Assembly (NCBI GenBank): GCA_964057225.1 | Contig: OZ059899.1 | Location: 2,480,001 to 2,544,000 of the forward strand | Direction of reading: 5' to 3' | From: Auanema rhodensis | Lineage: Eukaryota; Nematoda; Chromadorea; Rhabditida; Rhabditidae | DNA length: 64,000 nucleotides | Part shown: positions 10,876 through 24,563 of the stretch, piece after piece | How the letters are laid out: every line of letters begins with the position of its first letter | How positions within the stretch are numbered: position 1 is the first letter of the stretch | Notes under the pieces: model-generated | Told to the model about the DNA's origin: nothing | The model's input: the letters and a program-made list of their open reading frames with translations, nothing else | Databases searched by the model: none | Position numbers and translations under genes: made by a program

Positions 10876-12980
10876 ATGGAAACTCAACATACACTAATGC
10901 ATCATTTTTCAAACGATCATAACTAATTTTTGTATCAAGCGTTTCTCAATGTAGTATAGTGCATTCGATGCGGATTTTTAAGCTGCGTCGATCTGTGTTA
11001 TCAGATTTGCGCTAGCTTAAAAATGCACCGAGATATCAACTGATATAAGTTCACACTTATATCCTCGATTTTCACCCTGAAGAATTAATTTTTTCGTTGA
11101 ATAACATTGTCCATCGTCTTTGCCTTAAAAAAAGGAATCTGAAAACATCTACTTTTTGCTAAATTATTTTGAAATTTTTCGAAAAAAGTTTTGTCAAAAT
11201 GTTTTTGGAAGCAATGTTGAGTGTACATGGAAACTCAACATACACTAATGCATCATTTTTCAAACGATCATAACTAATTTTTGTATCAAACGTTTCTCAA
11301 TGTAGTATAGTGCATTCGATGCGGATTTTTAAGCTGCGTCGATCTGTGTTATCAGATTTGCGCTAGCTTAAAAATGCACCGAGATATCAACTGATATAAG
11401 TTCACACTTATATCCTCGATTTTCACCCTGAAGAATTGATTTTTTCGTTGAATAACATTGTCTATCGTCTTTGCCTTGAAAAATGGAATCTAAAAACATT
11501 TACTTTTTGCTAAATTATTTTGAAATTTTTCGAAAAAAGTTTTTTCAAAATGTTTTTGGAAGCAATGTTGAGTGTACATGGAAACTCAACATACACTAAT
11601 GCATCATTTTTCAAACAATCATAACTAAATTGTGTATTAAGCTTTTCTCAATGTAGTATAGTGCATTCGATGCGGATTTTTAAGCTGCGTCGATCTGTGT
11701 TATCAGATTTGCGCTAGCTTAAAAATGCACCGAGATATCAACTGATATAAGTTCACACTTATATCCTCGATTTTCACCCTGAAGAATTGATTTTTCGTTG
11801 AATAACATTGTCTATCGTCTTTGTCTTGAAAAATGGAATCTAAAAACATCTACTTTTTGCTAAATTATTTTGAAATTTTTCGAAAAAATTTTTGTCAAAA
11901 TGTTTTTGGAAGCAATGTTGAGTGTACATGGAAACTCAACATACACTAATGCATCATTTTTCAAACGATCATAACTAATTTTTGTATCAAGCGTTTCTCG
12001 ATGTAGTATAGTGCATTCGATGCGGATTTTTAAGCTGCGTCGATCTGTGTTATCAGATTTGCGCTAGCTTAAAAATGCACCGAGATATCAACTGATATAA
12101 GTTCACACTTATATCCTCGATTTTCACCCTGAAGAATTAACTTTTTCGTTGAATAACATTGTCCATCGTCTTTGCCTTAAAAAAAGGAATCTAAAAACAT
12201 CTACTTTTTGCTAAATTATTTTGAAATTTTTCGAAAAAATTTTTGTCAAAATGTTTTTGGAAGCAATGTTGAGTGTACATGGAAACTCAACATACACTAA
12301 TGCATCATTTTTCAAACGATCATAACTAATTTTTGTATCAAGCGTTTCTCAATGTAGTATAGTGCATTCGATGCGGATTTTTAAGCTGCGTCGATCTGTG
12401 TTATCAGATTTGCGCTAGCTTAAAAATGCACCGAGATATCAACTGATATAAGTTCACACTTATATCCTCGATTTTCACCCTGAAGAATTAATTTTTTCGT
12501 TGAATAACATTGTCCATCGTCTTTGCCTTAAAAAAAGGAATCTGAAAACATCTACTTTTTGCTAAATTATTTTGAAATTTTTCGAAAAAAGTTTTGTCAA
12601 AATGTTTTTGGAAGCAATGTTGAGTGTACATGGAAACTCAACATACACTAATGCATCATTTTTCAAACGATCATAACTAATTTTTGTATCAAACGTTTCT
12701 CAATGTAGTATAGTGCATTCGATGCGGATTTTTAAGCTGCGTCGATCTGTGTTATCAGATTTGCGCTAGCTTAAAAATGCACCGAGATATCAACTGATAT
12801 AAGTTCACACTTATATCCTCGATTTTCACCCTGAAGAATTGATTTTTTCGTTGAATAACATTGTCTATCGTCTTTGCCTTGAAAAATGGAATCTAAAAAC
12901 ATCTACTTTTTGCTAAATTATTTTGAAATTTTTCGAAAAAAGTTTTGTCAAAATGTTTTTGGAAGCAATGTTGAGTGTAC
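10175..12980 (+). repeat. 4-monomer tandem duplication (2 x 1403 bp)
   Basis: The unit 10175-11577 is followed by 11578-12980. Both contain, in order, a 350-bp GTCTTGA monomer, a monomer with GAATTAACTTTTTCG and AAAAAAAGG, a monomer with GGAATCTGAAAAC and AAAAAAGTTTTG, and a TATCAAACG monomer with GAATTGA. Private differences exist, such as AAATTGTG and AAGCTTTTC in the first monomer of the second copy (11578). The block bridges the 6-monomer HOR and the 11-28 kb HOR family. Confidence 0.72.
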
Positions 12981-14384
12981 ATGGAAACTCAACATACACT
13001 AATGCATCATTTTTCAAACGATCATAACTAATTTTTGTATCAAGCGTTTCTCGATGTAGTATAGTGCATTCGATGCGGATTTTTAAGCTGCGTCGATCTG
13101 TGTTATCAGATTTGCGCTAGCTTAAAAATGCACCGAGATATCAACTGATATAAGTTCACACTTATATCCTCGATTTTCACCCTGAAGAATTAATTTTTTC
13201 GTTGAATAACATTGTCCATCGTCTTTGCCTTAAAAAAAGGAATCTAAAAACATCTACTTTTTGCTAAATTATTTTGAAATTTTTCGAAAAAATTTTTGTC
13301 AAAATGTTTTTGGAAGCAATGTTGAGTGTACATGGAAACTCAACATACACTAATGCATCATTTTTCAAACGATCATAACTAATTTTTGTATCAAGCGTTT
13401 CTCAATGTAGTATAGTGCATTCGATGCGGATTTTTAAGCTGCGTCGATCTGTGTTATCAGATTTGCGCTAGCTTAAAAATGCACCGAGATATCAACTGAT
13501 ATAAGTTCACACTTATATCCTCGATTTTCACCCTGAAGAATTAATTTTTTCGTTGAATAACATTGTCCATCGTCTTTGCCTTAAAAAAAGGAATCTAAAA
13601 ACATCTACTTTTTGCTAAATTATTTCGAAATTTTTCGAAAAAAGTTTTGTCAAAATGTTTTTGGAAGCAATGTTGAGTGTACATGGAAACTCAAAATACA
13701 CTAATGCATCATTTTTCAAACGATCATAACTAATTTTTGTATCAAGCGTTTCTCAATGTAGTATAGTGCATTCGATGCGGATTTTTAAGCTGCGTCGATC
13801 TGTGTTATCAGATTTGCGCTAGCTTAAAAATGCACCGAGATATCAACTGATATAAGTTCACACTTATATCCTCGATTTTCACCCTGAAGAATTAATTTTT
13901 TCGTTGAATAACATTGTCCATCGTCTTTGCCTTGAAAAATGGAATCTAAAAACATCTACTTTTTGCTAAATTATTTTGAAATTTTTGGAAAAAATTTTTG
14001 TCAAAATGTTTTTGGAAGCAATGTTGAGTGTACATGGAAACTCAACATACACTAATGCATCATTTTTCAAACAATCATAACTAATTTGTGTATTAAGCGT
14101 TTCTCAATGTAGTATAGTGCATTCGATGCGGATTTTTAAGCTGCGTCGATCTGTGTTATCAGATTTGCGCTAGCTTAAAAAAGCACCGAGATATCAACTG
14201 ATATAAGTTCACACTTATATCCTCGATTTTCACCCTGAAGAATTATTGTTTTCGTTGAATAACATTGTCCATCGTCTTTGCCTTGAAAAACGGAATCTAA
14301 AAACATCTACTTTTTGCTAAATTATTTTGAAATTTTTCGAAAAAATTTTTGTCAAAATGTTTTTGGAAGCAATGTTGAGTGTAC
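11928..14384 (+). repeat. 7-monomer HOR variant (2457 bp)
   Basis: Types in order: CTCG/AAAAAAAGG (11928); GGAATCTGAAAAC (12279); TATCAAACG with GAATTGA (12630); CTCG/AAAAAAAGG (12981); AAAAAAGTTTTG with TTATTTCG (13332); CTCAAAATAC with TTTTTGGAAA (13683); CAATC head with GAATTATTG and AAAAACGG (14034). The unit starting at 14385 begins the same series again. The monomer at 14034 has AAAAAAGCACC in place of AAAAATGCACC. Confidence 0.75.
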
Positions 14385-17300
14385 ATGGAAACTCAACATA
14401 CACTAATGCATCATTTTTCAAACGATCATAACTAATTTTTGTATCAAGCGTTTCTCGATGTAGTATAGTGCATTCGATGCGGATTTTTAAGCTGCGTCGA
14501 TCTGTGTTATCAGATTTGCGCTAGCTTAAAAATGCACCGAGATATCAACTGATATAAGTTCACACTTATATCCTCGATTTTCACCCTGAAGAATTAACTT
14601 TTTCGTTGAATAACATTGTCCATCGTCTTTGCCTTAAAAAAAGGAATCTAAAAACATCTACTTTTTGCTAAATTATTTTGAAATTTTTCGAAAAAATTTT
14701 TGTCAAAATGTTTTTGGAAGCAATGTTGAGTGTACATGGAAACTCAACATACACTAATGCATCATTTTTCAAACGATCATAACTAATTTTTGTATCAAGC
14801 GTTTCTCAATGTAGTATAGTGCATTCGATGCGGATTTTTAAGCTGCGTCGATCTGTGTTATCAGATTTGCGCTAGCTTAAAAATGCACCGAGATATCAAC
14901 TGATATAAGTTCACACTTATATCCTCGATTTTCACCCTGAAGAATTAATTTTTTCGTTGAATAACATTGTCCATCGTCTTTGCCTTAAAAAAAGGAATCT
15001 GAAAACATCTACTTTTTGCTAAATTATTTTGAAATTTTTCGAAAAAAGTTTTGTCAAAATGTTTTTGGAAGCAATGTTGAGTGTACATGGAAACTCAACA
15101 TACACTAATGCATCATTTTTCAAACGATCATAACTAATTTTTGTATCAAACGTTTCTCAATGTAGTATAGTGCATTCGATGCGGATTTTTAAGCTGCGTC
15201 GATCTGTGTTATCAGATTTGCGCTAGCTTAAAAATGCACCGAGATATCAACTGATATAAGTTCACACTTATATCCTCGATTTTCACCCTGAAGAATTGAT
15301 TTTTTCGTTGAATAACATTGTCTATCGTCTTTGCCTTGAAAAATGGAATCTAAAAACATCTACTTTTTGCTAAATTATTTTGAAATTTTTCGAAAAAAGT
15401 TTTGTCAAAATGTTTTTGGAAGCAATGTTGAGTGTACATGGAAACTCAACATACACTAATGCATCATTTTTCAAACGATCATAACTAATTTTTGTATCAA
15501 GCGTTTCTCAATGTAGTATAGTGCATTCGATGCGGATTTTTAAGCTGCGTCGATCTGTGTTATCAGATTTGCGCTAGCTTAAAAATGCACCGAGATATCA
15601 ACTGATATAAGTTCACACTTATATCCTCGATTTTCACCCTGAAGAATTAATTTTTTCGTTGAATAACATTGTCCATCGTCTTTGCCTTAAAAAAAGGAAT
15701 CTAAAAACATCTACTTTTTGCTAAATTATTTCGAAATTTTTCGAAAAAAGTTTTGTCAAAATGTTTTTGGAAGCAATGTTGAGTGTACATGGAAACTCAA
15801 AATACACTAATGCATCATTTTTCAAACGATCATAACTAATTTTTGTATCAAGCGTTTCTCAATGTAGTATAGTGCATTCGATGCGGATTTTTAAGCTGCG
15901 TCGATCTGTGTTATCAGATTTGCGCTAGCTTAAAAATGCACCGAGATATCAACTGATATAAGTTCACACTTATATCCTCGATTTTCACCCTGAAGAATTA
16001 ATTTTTTCGTTGAATAACATTGTCCATCGTCTTTGCCTTGAAAAATGGAATCTAAAAACATCTACTTTTTGCTAAATTATTTTGAAATTTTTGGAAAAAA
16101 TTTTTGTCAAAATGTTTTTGGAAGCAATGTTGAGTGTACATGGAAACTCAACATACACTAATGCATCATTTTTCAAACAATCATAACTAATTTGTGTATT
16201 AAGCGTTTCTCAATGTAGTATAGTGCATTCGATGCGGATTTTTAAGCTGCGTCGATCTGTGTTATCAGATTTGCGCTAGCTTAAAAATGCACCGAGATAT
16301 CAACTGATATAAGTTCACACTTATATCCTCGATTTTCACCCTGAAGAATTAATTTTTTCGTTGAATAACATTGTCCATCGTCTTTGCCTTAAAAAAAGGA
16401 ATCTAAAAACATCTACTTTTTGCTAAATTATTTCGAAATTTTTCGAAAAAAGTTTTGTCAAAATGTTTTTGGAAGCAATGTTGAGTGTACATGGAAACTC
16501 AAAATACACTAATGCATCATTTTTCAAACGATCATAACTAATTTTTGTATCAAGCGTTTCTCAATGTAGTATAGTGCATTCGATGCGGATTTTTAAGCTG
16601 CGTCGATCTGTGTTATCAGATTTGCGCTAGCTTAAAAATGCACCGAGATATCAACTGATATAAGTTCACACTTATATCCTCGATTTTCACCCTGAAGAAT
16701 TAATTTTTTCGTTGAATAACATTGTCCATCGTCTTTGCCTTGAAAAATGGAATCTAAAAACATCTACTTTTTGCTAAATTATTTTGAAATTTTTGGAAAA
16801 AATTTTTGTCAAAATGTTTTTGGAAGCAATGTTGAGTGTACATGGAAACTCAACATACACTAATGCATCATTTTTCAAACAATCATAACTAATTTGTGTA
16901 TTAAGCGTTTCTCAATGTAGTATAGTGCATTCGATGCGGATTTTTAAGCTGCGTCGATCTGTGTTATCAGATTTGCGCTAGCTTAAAAATGCACCGAGAT
17001 ATCAACTGATATAAGTTCACACTTATATCCTCGATTTTCACCCTGAAGAATTAATTTTTTCGTTGAATAACATTGTCCATCGTCTTTGCCTTAAAAAAAG
17101 GAATCTGAAAACATCTACTTTTTGCTAAATTATTTTGAAATTTTTCGAAAAAAGTTTTGTCAAAATGTTTTTGGAAGCAATGTTGAGTGTACATGGAAAC
17201 TCAACATACACTAATGCATCATTTTTCAAACGATCATAACTAATTTTTGTATCAAACGTTTCTCAATGTAGTATAGTGCATTCGATGCGGATTTTTAAGC

Positions 17301-17543
17301 TGCGTCGATCTGTGTTATCAGATTTGCGCTAGCTTAAAAATGCACCGAGATATCAACTGATATAAGTTCACACTTATATCCTCGATTTTCACCCTGAAGA
17401 ATTGATTTTTTCGTTGAATAACATTGTCTATCGTCTTTGCCTTGAAAAATGGAATCTAAAAACATCTACTTTTTGCTAAATTATTTTGAAATTTTTCGAA
17501 AAAAGTTTTGTCAAAATGTTTTTGGAAGCAATGTTGAGTGTAC
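14385..17543 (+). repeat. Rearranged 9-monomer HOR variant with chimeric monomers
   Basis: Monomers start at 14385, 14736, 15087, 15438, 15789, 16140, 16491, 16842 and 17193. The CTCAAAATAC type occurs twice, only two monomers apart (15789, 16491). The monomers after each (16140, 16842) join a CAATC/TATTAAGCG head to the CCTTAAAAAAAGG, AAAAAAGTTTTG tail of another type. This is what unequal exchange within the conserved core would leave. Confidence 0.72.
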
Positions 17544-20500
17544 ATGGAAACTCAACATACACTAATGCATCATTTTTCAAACGATCATAACTAATTTTTG
17601 TATCAAGCGTTTCTCGATGTAGTATAGTGCATTCGATGCGGATTTTTAAGCTGCGTCGATCTGTGTTATCAGATTTGCGCTAGCTTAAAAATGCACCGAG
17701 ATATCAACTGATATAAGTTCACACTTATATCCTCGATTTTCACCCTGAAGAATTAATTTTTTCGTTGAATAACATTGTCCATCGTCTTTGCCTTAAAAAA
17801 AGGAATCTAAAAACATCTACTTTTTGCTAAATTATTTTGAAATTTTTCGAAAAAATTTTTGTCAAAATGTTTTTGGAAGCAATGTTGAGTGTACATGGAA
17901 ACTCAACATACACTAATGCATCATTTTTCAAACGATCATAACTAATTTTTGTATCAAGCGTTTCTCAATGTAGTATAGTGCATTCGATGCGGATTTTTAA
18001 GCTGCGTCGATCTGTGTTATCAGATTTGCGCTAGCTTAAAAATGCACCGAGATATCAACTGATATAAGTTCACACTTATATCCTCGATTTTCACCCTGAA
18101 GAATTAATTTTTTCGTTGAATAACATTGTCCATCGTCTTTGCCTTAAAAAAAGGAATCTAAAAACATCTACTTTTTGCTAAATTATTTTGAAATTTTTCG
18201 AAAAAAGTTTTGTCAAAATGTTTTTGGAAGCAATGTTGAGTGTACATGGAAACTCAAAATACACTAATGCATCATTTTTCAAACGATCATAACTAATTTT
18301 TGTATCAAGCGTTTCTCAATGTAGTATAGTGCATTCGATGCGGATTTTTAAGCTGCGTCGATCTGTGTTATCAGATTTGCGCTAGCTTAAAAATGCACCG
18401 AGATATCAACTGATATAAGTTCACACTTATATCCTCGATTTTCACCCTGAAGAATTAATTTTTTCGTTGAATAACATTGTCCATCGTCTTTGCCTTGAAA
18501 AATGGAATCTAAAAACATCTACTTTTTGCTAAATTATTTTGAAATTTTTGGAAAAAATTTTTGTCAAAATGTTTTTGGAAGCAATGTTGAGTGTACATGG
18601 AAACTCAACATACACTAATGCATCATTTTTCAAACGATCATAACTAATTTTTGTATCACACGTTTTTCAATGTAGTATAGTGCATTCGATGCGGATTTTT
18701 AAGCTGCGTCGATCTGTGTTATCAGATTTGCGCTAGCTTAAAAATGCACCGAGATATCAACTGATATAAGTTCACACTTATATCCTCGATTTTCACCCTG
18801 AAGAATTGATTTTTTCGTTGAATAACATTGTCTATCGTCTTTGCCTTGAAAAATGGAATCTAAAAACATCTACTTTTTGCTAAATTATTCTGAAATTTTT
18901 CGAAAAAATTTTTGTCAAAATGTTTTTGGAAGCAATGTTGAGTGTACATGGAAACTCAACATACACTAATGCATCATTTTTCAAACAATCATAACTAATT
19001 TGTGTATTAAGCGTTTCTCAATGTAGTATAGTGCATTCGATGCGGATTTTTAAGCTGCGTCGATCTGTGTTATCAGATTTGCGCTAGCTTAAAAATGCAC
19101 CGAGATATCAACTGATATAAGTTCACACTTATATCCTCGATTTTCACCCTGAAGAATTATTGTTTTCGTTGAATAACATTGTCCATCGTCTTTGCCTTGA
19201 AAAACGGAATCTAAAAACATCTACTTTTTGCTAAATTATTTTGAAATTTTTCGAAAAAATTTTTGTCAAAATGTTTTTGGAAGCAATGTTGAGTGTACAT
19301 GGAAACTCAACATACACTAATGCATCATTTTTCAAACGATCATAACTAATTTTTGTATCAAGCGTTTCTCGATGTAGTATAGTGCATTCGATGCCGATTT
19401 TTAAGCTGCGTCGATCTGTGTTATCAGATTTGCGCTAGCTTAAAAATGCACCGAGATATCAACTGATATAAGTTCACACTTATATCCTCGATTTTCACCC
19501 TGAAGAATTAATTTTTTCGTTGAATAACATTGTCCATCGTCTTTGCCTTAAAAAAAGGAATCTAAAAACATCTACTTTTTGCTAAATTATTTTGAAATTT
19601 TTCGAAAAAATTTTTGTCAAAATGTTTTTGGAAGCAATGTTGAGTGTACATGGAAACTCAACATACACTAATGCATCATTTTTCAAACGATCATAACTAA
19701 TTTTTGTATCAAGCGTTTCTCAATGTAGTATAGTGCATTCGATGCGGATTTTTAAGCTGCGTCGATCTGTGTTATCAGATTTGCGCTAGCTTAAAAATGC
19801 ACCGAGATATCAACTGATATAAGTTCACACTTATATCCTCGATTTTCACCCTGAAGAATTAATTTTTTCGTTGAATAACATTGTCCATCGTCTTTGCCTT
19901 AAAAAAAGGAATCTAAAAACATCTACTTTTTGCTAAATTATTTTGAAATTTTTCGAAAAAAGTTTTGTCAAAATGTTTTTGGAAGCAATGTTGAGTGTAC
20001 ATGGAAACTCAAAATACACTAATGCATCATTTTTCAAACGATCATAACTAATTTTTGTATCAAGCGTTTCTCAATGTAGTATAGTGCATTCGATGCGGAT
20101 TTTTAAGCTGCGTCGATCTGTGTTATCAGATTTGCGCTAGCTTAAAAATGCACCGAGATATCAACTGATATAAGTTCACACTTATATCCTCGATTTTCAC
20201 CCTGAAGAATTAATTTTTTCGTTGAATAACATTGTCCATCGTCTTTGCCTTGAAAAATGGAATCTAAAAACATCTACTTTTTGCTAAATTATTTTGAAAT
20301 TTTTGGAAAAAATTTTTGTCAAAATGTTTTTGGAAGCAATGTTGAGTGTACATGGAAACTCAACATACACTAATGCATCATTTTTCAAACGATCATAACT
20401 AATTTTTGTATCACACGTTTTTCAATGTAGTATAGTGCATTCGATGCGGATTTTTAAGCTGCGTCGATCTGTGTTATCAGATTTGCGCTAGCTTAAAAAT

Positions 20501-21053
20501 GCACCGAGATATCAACTGATATAAGTTCACACTTATATCCTCGATTTTCACCCTGAAGAATTGATTTTTTCGTTGAATAACATTGTCTATCGTCTTTGCC
20601 TTGAAAAATGGAATCTAAAAACATCTACTTTTTGCTAAATTATTCTGAAATTTTTCGAAAAAATTTTTGTCAAAATGTTTTTGGAAGCAATGTTGAGTGT
20701 ACATGGAAACTCAACATACACTAATGCATCATTTTTCAAACAATCATAACTAATTTGTGTATTAAGCGTTTCTCAATGTAGTATAGTGCATTCGATGCGG
20801 ATTTTTAAGCTGCGTCGATCTGTGTTATCAGATTTGCGCTAGCTTAAAAATGCACCGAGATATCAACTGATATAAGTTCACACTTATATCCTCGATTTTC
20901 ACCCTGAAGAATTATTGTTTTCGTTGAATAACATTGTCCATCGTCTTTGCCTTGAAAAACGGAATCTAAAAACATCTACTTTTTGCTAAATTATTTTGAA
21001 ATTTTTCGAAAAAATTTTTGTCAAAATGTTTTTGGAAGCAATGTTGAGTGTAC
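17544..21053 (+). repeat. 5-monomer tandem duplication (2 x 1755 bp)
   Basis: Copies 17544-19298 and 19299-21053 share the order CTCG/AAAAAAAGG, TATCAAGCG/AAAAAAGTTTTG, CTCAAAATAC/TTTTTGGAAA, TATCACACGTTTTTC with TTATTCTG, and CAATC head with GAATTATTG and AAAAACGG. The TATCACACGTTTTTC variant is found only in these two copies (near 18655 and 20410), which supports a recent duplication. The second copy has a private GATGCCGATT near 19395. Confidence 0.82.
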
Positions 21054-24000
21054 ATGGAAACTCAACATACACTAATGCATCATTTTTCAAACGATCATAA
21101 CTAATTTTTGTATCAAGCGTTTCTCGATGTAGTATAGTGCATTCGATGCGGATTTTTAAGCTGCGTCGATCTGTGTTATCAGATTTGCGCTAGCTTAAAA
21201 ATGCACCGAGATATCAACTGATATAAGTTCACACTTATATCCTCGATTTTCACCCTGAAGAATTAATTTTTTCGTTGAATAACATTGTCCATCGTCTTTG
21301 CCTTAAAAAAAGGAATCTAAAAACATCTACTTTTTGCTAAATTATTTTGAAATTTTTCGAAAAAATTTTTGTCAAAATGTTTTTGGAAGCAATGTTGAGT
21401 GTACATGGAAACTCAACATACACTAATGCATCATTTTTCAAACGATCATAACTAATTTTTGTATCAAGCGTTTCTCAATGTAGTATAGTGCATTCGATGC
21501 GGATTTTTAAGCTGCGTCGATCTGTGTTATCAGATTTGCGCTAGCTTAAAAATGCACCGAGATATCAACTGATATAAGTTCACACTTATATCCTCGATTT
21601 TCACCCTGAAGAATTAATTTTTTCGTTGAATAACATTGTCCATCGTCTTTGCCTTAAAAAAAGGAATCTGAAAACATCTACTTTTTGCTAAATTATTTTG
21701 AAATTTTTCGAAAAAAGTTTTGTCAAAATGTTTTTGGAAGCAATGTTGAGTGTACATGGAAACTCAACATACACTAATGCATCATTTTTCAAACGATCAT
21801 AACTAATTTTTGTATCAAACGTTTCTCAATGTAGTATAGTGCATTCGATGCGGATTTTTAAGCTGCGTCGATCTGTGTTATCAGATTTGCGCTAGCTTAA
21901 AAATGCACCGAGATATCAACTGATATAAGTTCACACTTATATCCTCGATTTTCACCCTGAAGAATTGATTTTTTCGTTGAATAACATTGTCTATCGTCTT
22001 TGCCTTGAAAAATGGAATCTAAAAACATCTACTTTTTGCTAAATTATTTTGAAATTTTTCGAAAAAAGTTTTGTCAAAATGTTTTTGGAAGCAATGTTGA
22101 GTGTACATGGAAACTCAACATACACTAATGCATCATTTTTCAAACGATCATAACTAATTTTTGTATCAAGCGTTTCTCGATGTAGTATAGTGCATTCGAT
22201 GCGGATTTTTAAGCTGCGTCGATCTGTGTTATCAGATTTGCGCTAGCTTAAAAATGCACCGAGATATCAACTGATATAAGTTCACACTTATATCCTCGAT
22301 TTTCACCCTGAAGAATTAATTTTTTCGTTGAATAACATTGTCCATCGTCTTTGCCTTAAAAAAAGGAATCTAAAAACATCTACTTTTTGCTAAATTATTT
22401 TGAAATTTTTCGAAAAAATTTTTGTCAAAATGTTTTTGGAAGCAATGTTGAGTGTACATGGAAACTCAACATACACTAATGCATCATTTTTCAAACGATC
22501 ATAACTAATTTTTGTATCAAGCGTTTCTCAATGTAGTATAGTGCATTCGATGCGGATTTTTAAGCTGCGTCGATCTGTGTTATCAGATTTGCGCTAGCTT
22601 AAAAATGCACCGAGATATCAACTGATATAAGTTCACACTTATATCCTCGATTTTCACCCTGAAGAATTAATTTTTTCGTTGAATAACATTGTCCATCGTC
22701 TTTGCCTTAAAAAAAGGAATCTAAAAACATCTACTTTTTGCTAAATTATTTTGAAATTTTTCGAAAAAAGTTTTGTCAAAATGTTTTTGGAAGCAATGTT
22801 GAGTGTACATGGAAACTCAAAATACACTAATGCATCATTTTTCAAACGATCATAACTAATTTTTGTATCAAGCGTTTCTCAATGTAGTATAGTGCATTCG
22901 ATGCGGATTTTTAAGCTGCGTCGATCTGTGTTATCAGATTTGCGCTAGCTTAAAAATGCACCGAGATATCAACTGATATAAGTTCACACTTATATCCTCG
23001 ATTTTCACCCTGAAGAATTAATTTTTTCGTTGAATAACATTGTCCATCGTCTTTGCCTTGAAAAATGGAATCTAAAAACATCTACTTTTTGCTAAATTAT
23101 TTTGAAATTTTTGGAAAAAATTTTTGTCAAAATGTTTTTGGAAGCAATGTTGAGTGTACATGGAAACTCAACATACACTAATGCATCATTTTTCAAACGA
23201 TCATAACTAATTTTTGTATCACACGTTTCTCAATGTAGTATAGTGCATTCGATGCGGATTTTTAAGCTGCGTCGATCTGTGTTATCAGATTTGCGCTAGC
23301 TTAAAAATGCACCGAGATATCAACTGATATAAGTTCACACTTATATCCTCGATTTTCACCCTGAAGAATTGATTTTTTCGTTGAATAACATTGTCTATCG
23401 TCTTTGCCTTGAGAAATGGAATCTAAAAACATCTACTTTTTGCTAAATTATTCTGAAATTTTTCGAAAAAATTTTTGTCAAAATGTTTTTGGAAGCAATG
23501 TTGAGTGTACATGGAAACTCAACATACACTAATGCATCATTTTTCAAACAATCATAACTAATTTGTGTATTAAGCGTTTCTCAATGTAGTATAGTGCATT
23601 CGATGCGGATTTTTAAGCTGCGTCGATCTGTGTTATCAGATTTGCGCTAGCTTAAAAATGCACCGAGATATCAACTGATATAAGTTCACACTTATATCCT
23701 CGATTTTCACCCTGAAGAATTAATTTTTTCGTTGAATAACATTGTCCATCGTCTTTGCCTTGAAAAATGGAATCTAAAAACATCTACTTTTTGCTAAATT
23801 ATTTTGAAATTTTTGGAAAAAATTTTTGTCAAAATGTTTTTGGAAGCAATGTTGAGTGTACATGGAAACTCAACATACACTAATGCATCATTTTTCAAAC
23901 GATCATAACTAATTTTTGTATCACACGTTTCTCAATGTAGTATAGTGCATTCGATGCGGATTTTTAAGCTGCGTCGATCTGTGTTATCAGATTTGCGCTA

Positions 24001-24563
24001 GCTTAAAAATGCACCGAGATATCAACTGATATAAGTTCACACTTATATCCTCGATTTTCACCCTGAAGAATTGATTTTTTCGTTGAATAACATTGTCTAT
24101 CGTCTTTGCCTTGAAAAATGGAATCTAAAAACATCTACTTTTTGCTAAATTATTCTGAAATTTTTCGAAAAAATTTTTGTCAAAATGTTTTTGGAAGCAA
24201 TGTTGAGTGTACATGGAAACTCAACATACACTAATGCATCATTTTTCAAACAATCATAACTAATTTGTGTATTAAGCGTTTCTCAATGTAGTATAGTGCA
24301 TTCGATGCGGATTTTTAAGCTGCGTCGATCTGTGTTATCAGATTTGCGCTAGCTTAAAAATGCACCGAGATATCAACTGATATAAGTTCACACTTATATC
24401 CTCGATTTTCACCCTGAAGAATTATTGTTTTCGTTGAATAACATTGTCCATCGTCTTTGCCTTGAAAAACGGAATCTAAAAACATCTACTTTTTGCTAAA
24501 TTATTTTGAAATTTTTCGAAAAAATTTTTGTCAAAATGTTTTTGGAAGCAATGTTGAGTGTAC
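21054..24563 (+). repeat. 10-monomer HOR form (3510 bp)
   Basis: The series is CTCG, GGAATCTGAAAAC, TATCAAACG, CTCG, AAAAAAGTTTTG, CTCAAAATAC (22809), TATCACACG with TTATTCTG, CAATC with TTTTTGGAAA, TATCACACG with TTATTCTG, CAATC with GAATTATTG. This is the longest form seen. The 5- and 7-monomer forms correspond to it with internal monomers missing. Confidence 0.72.
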
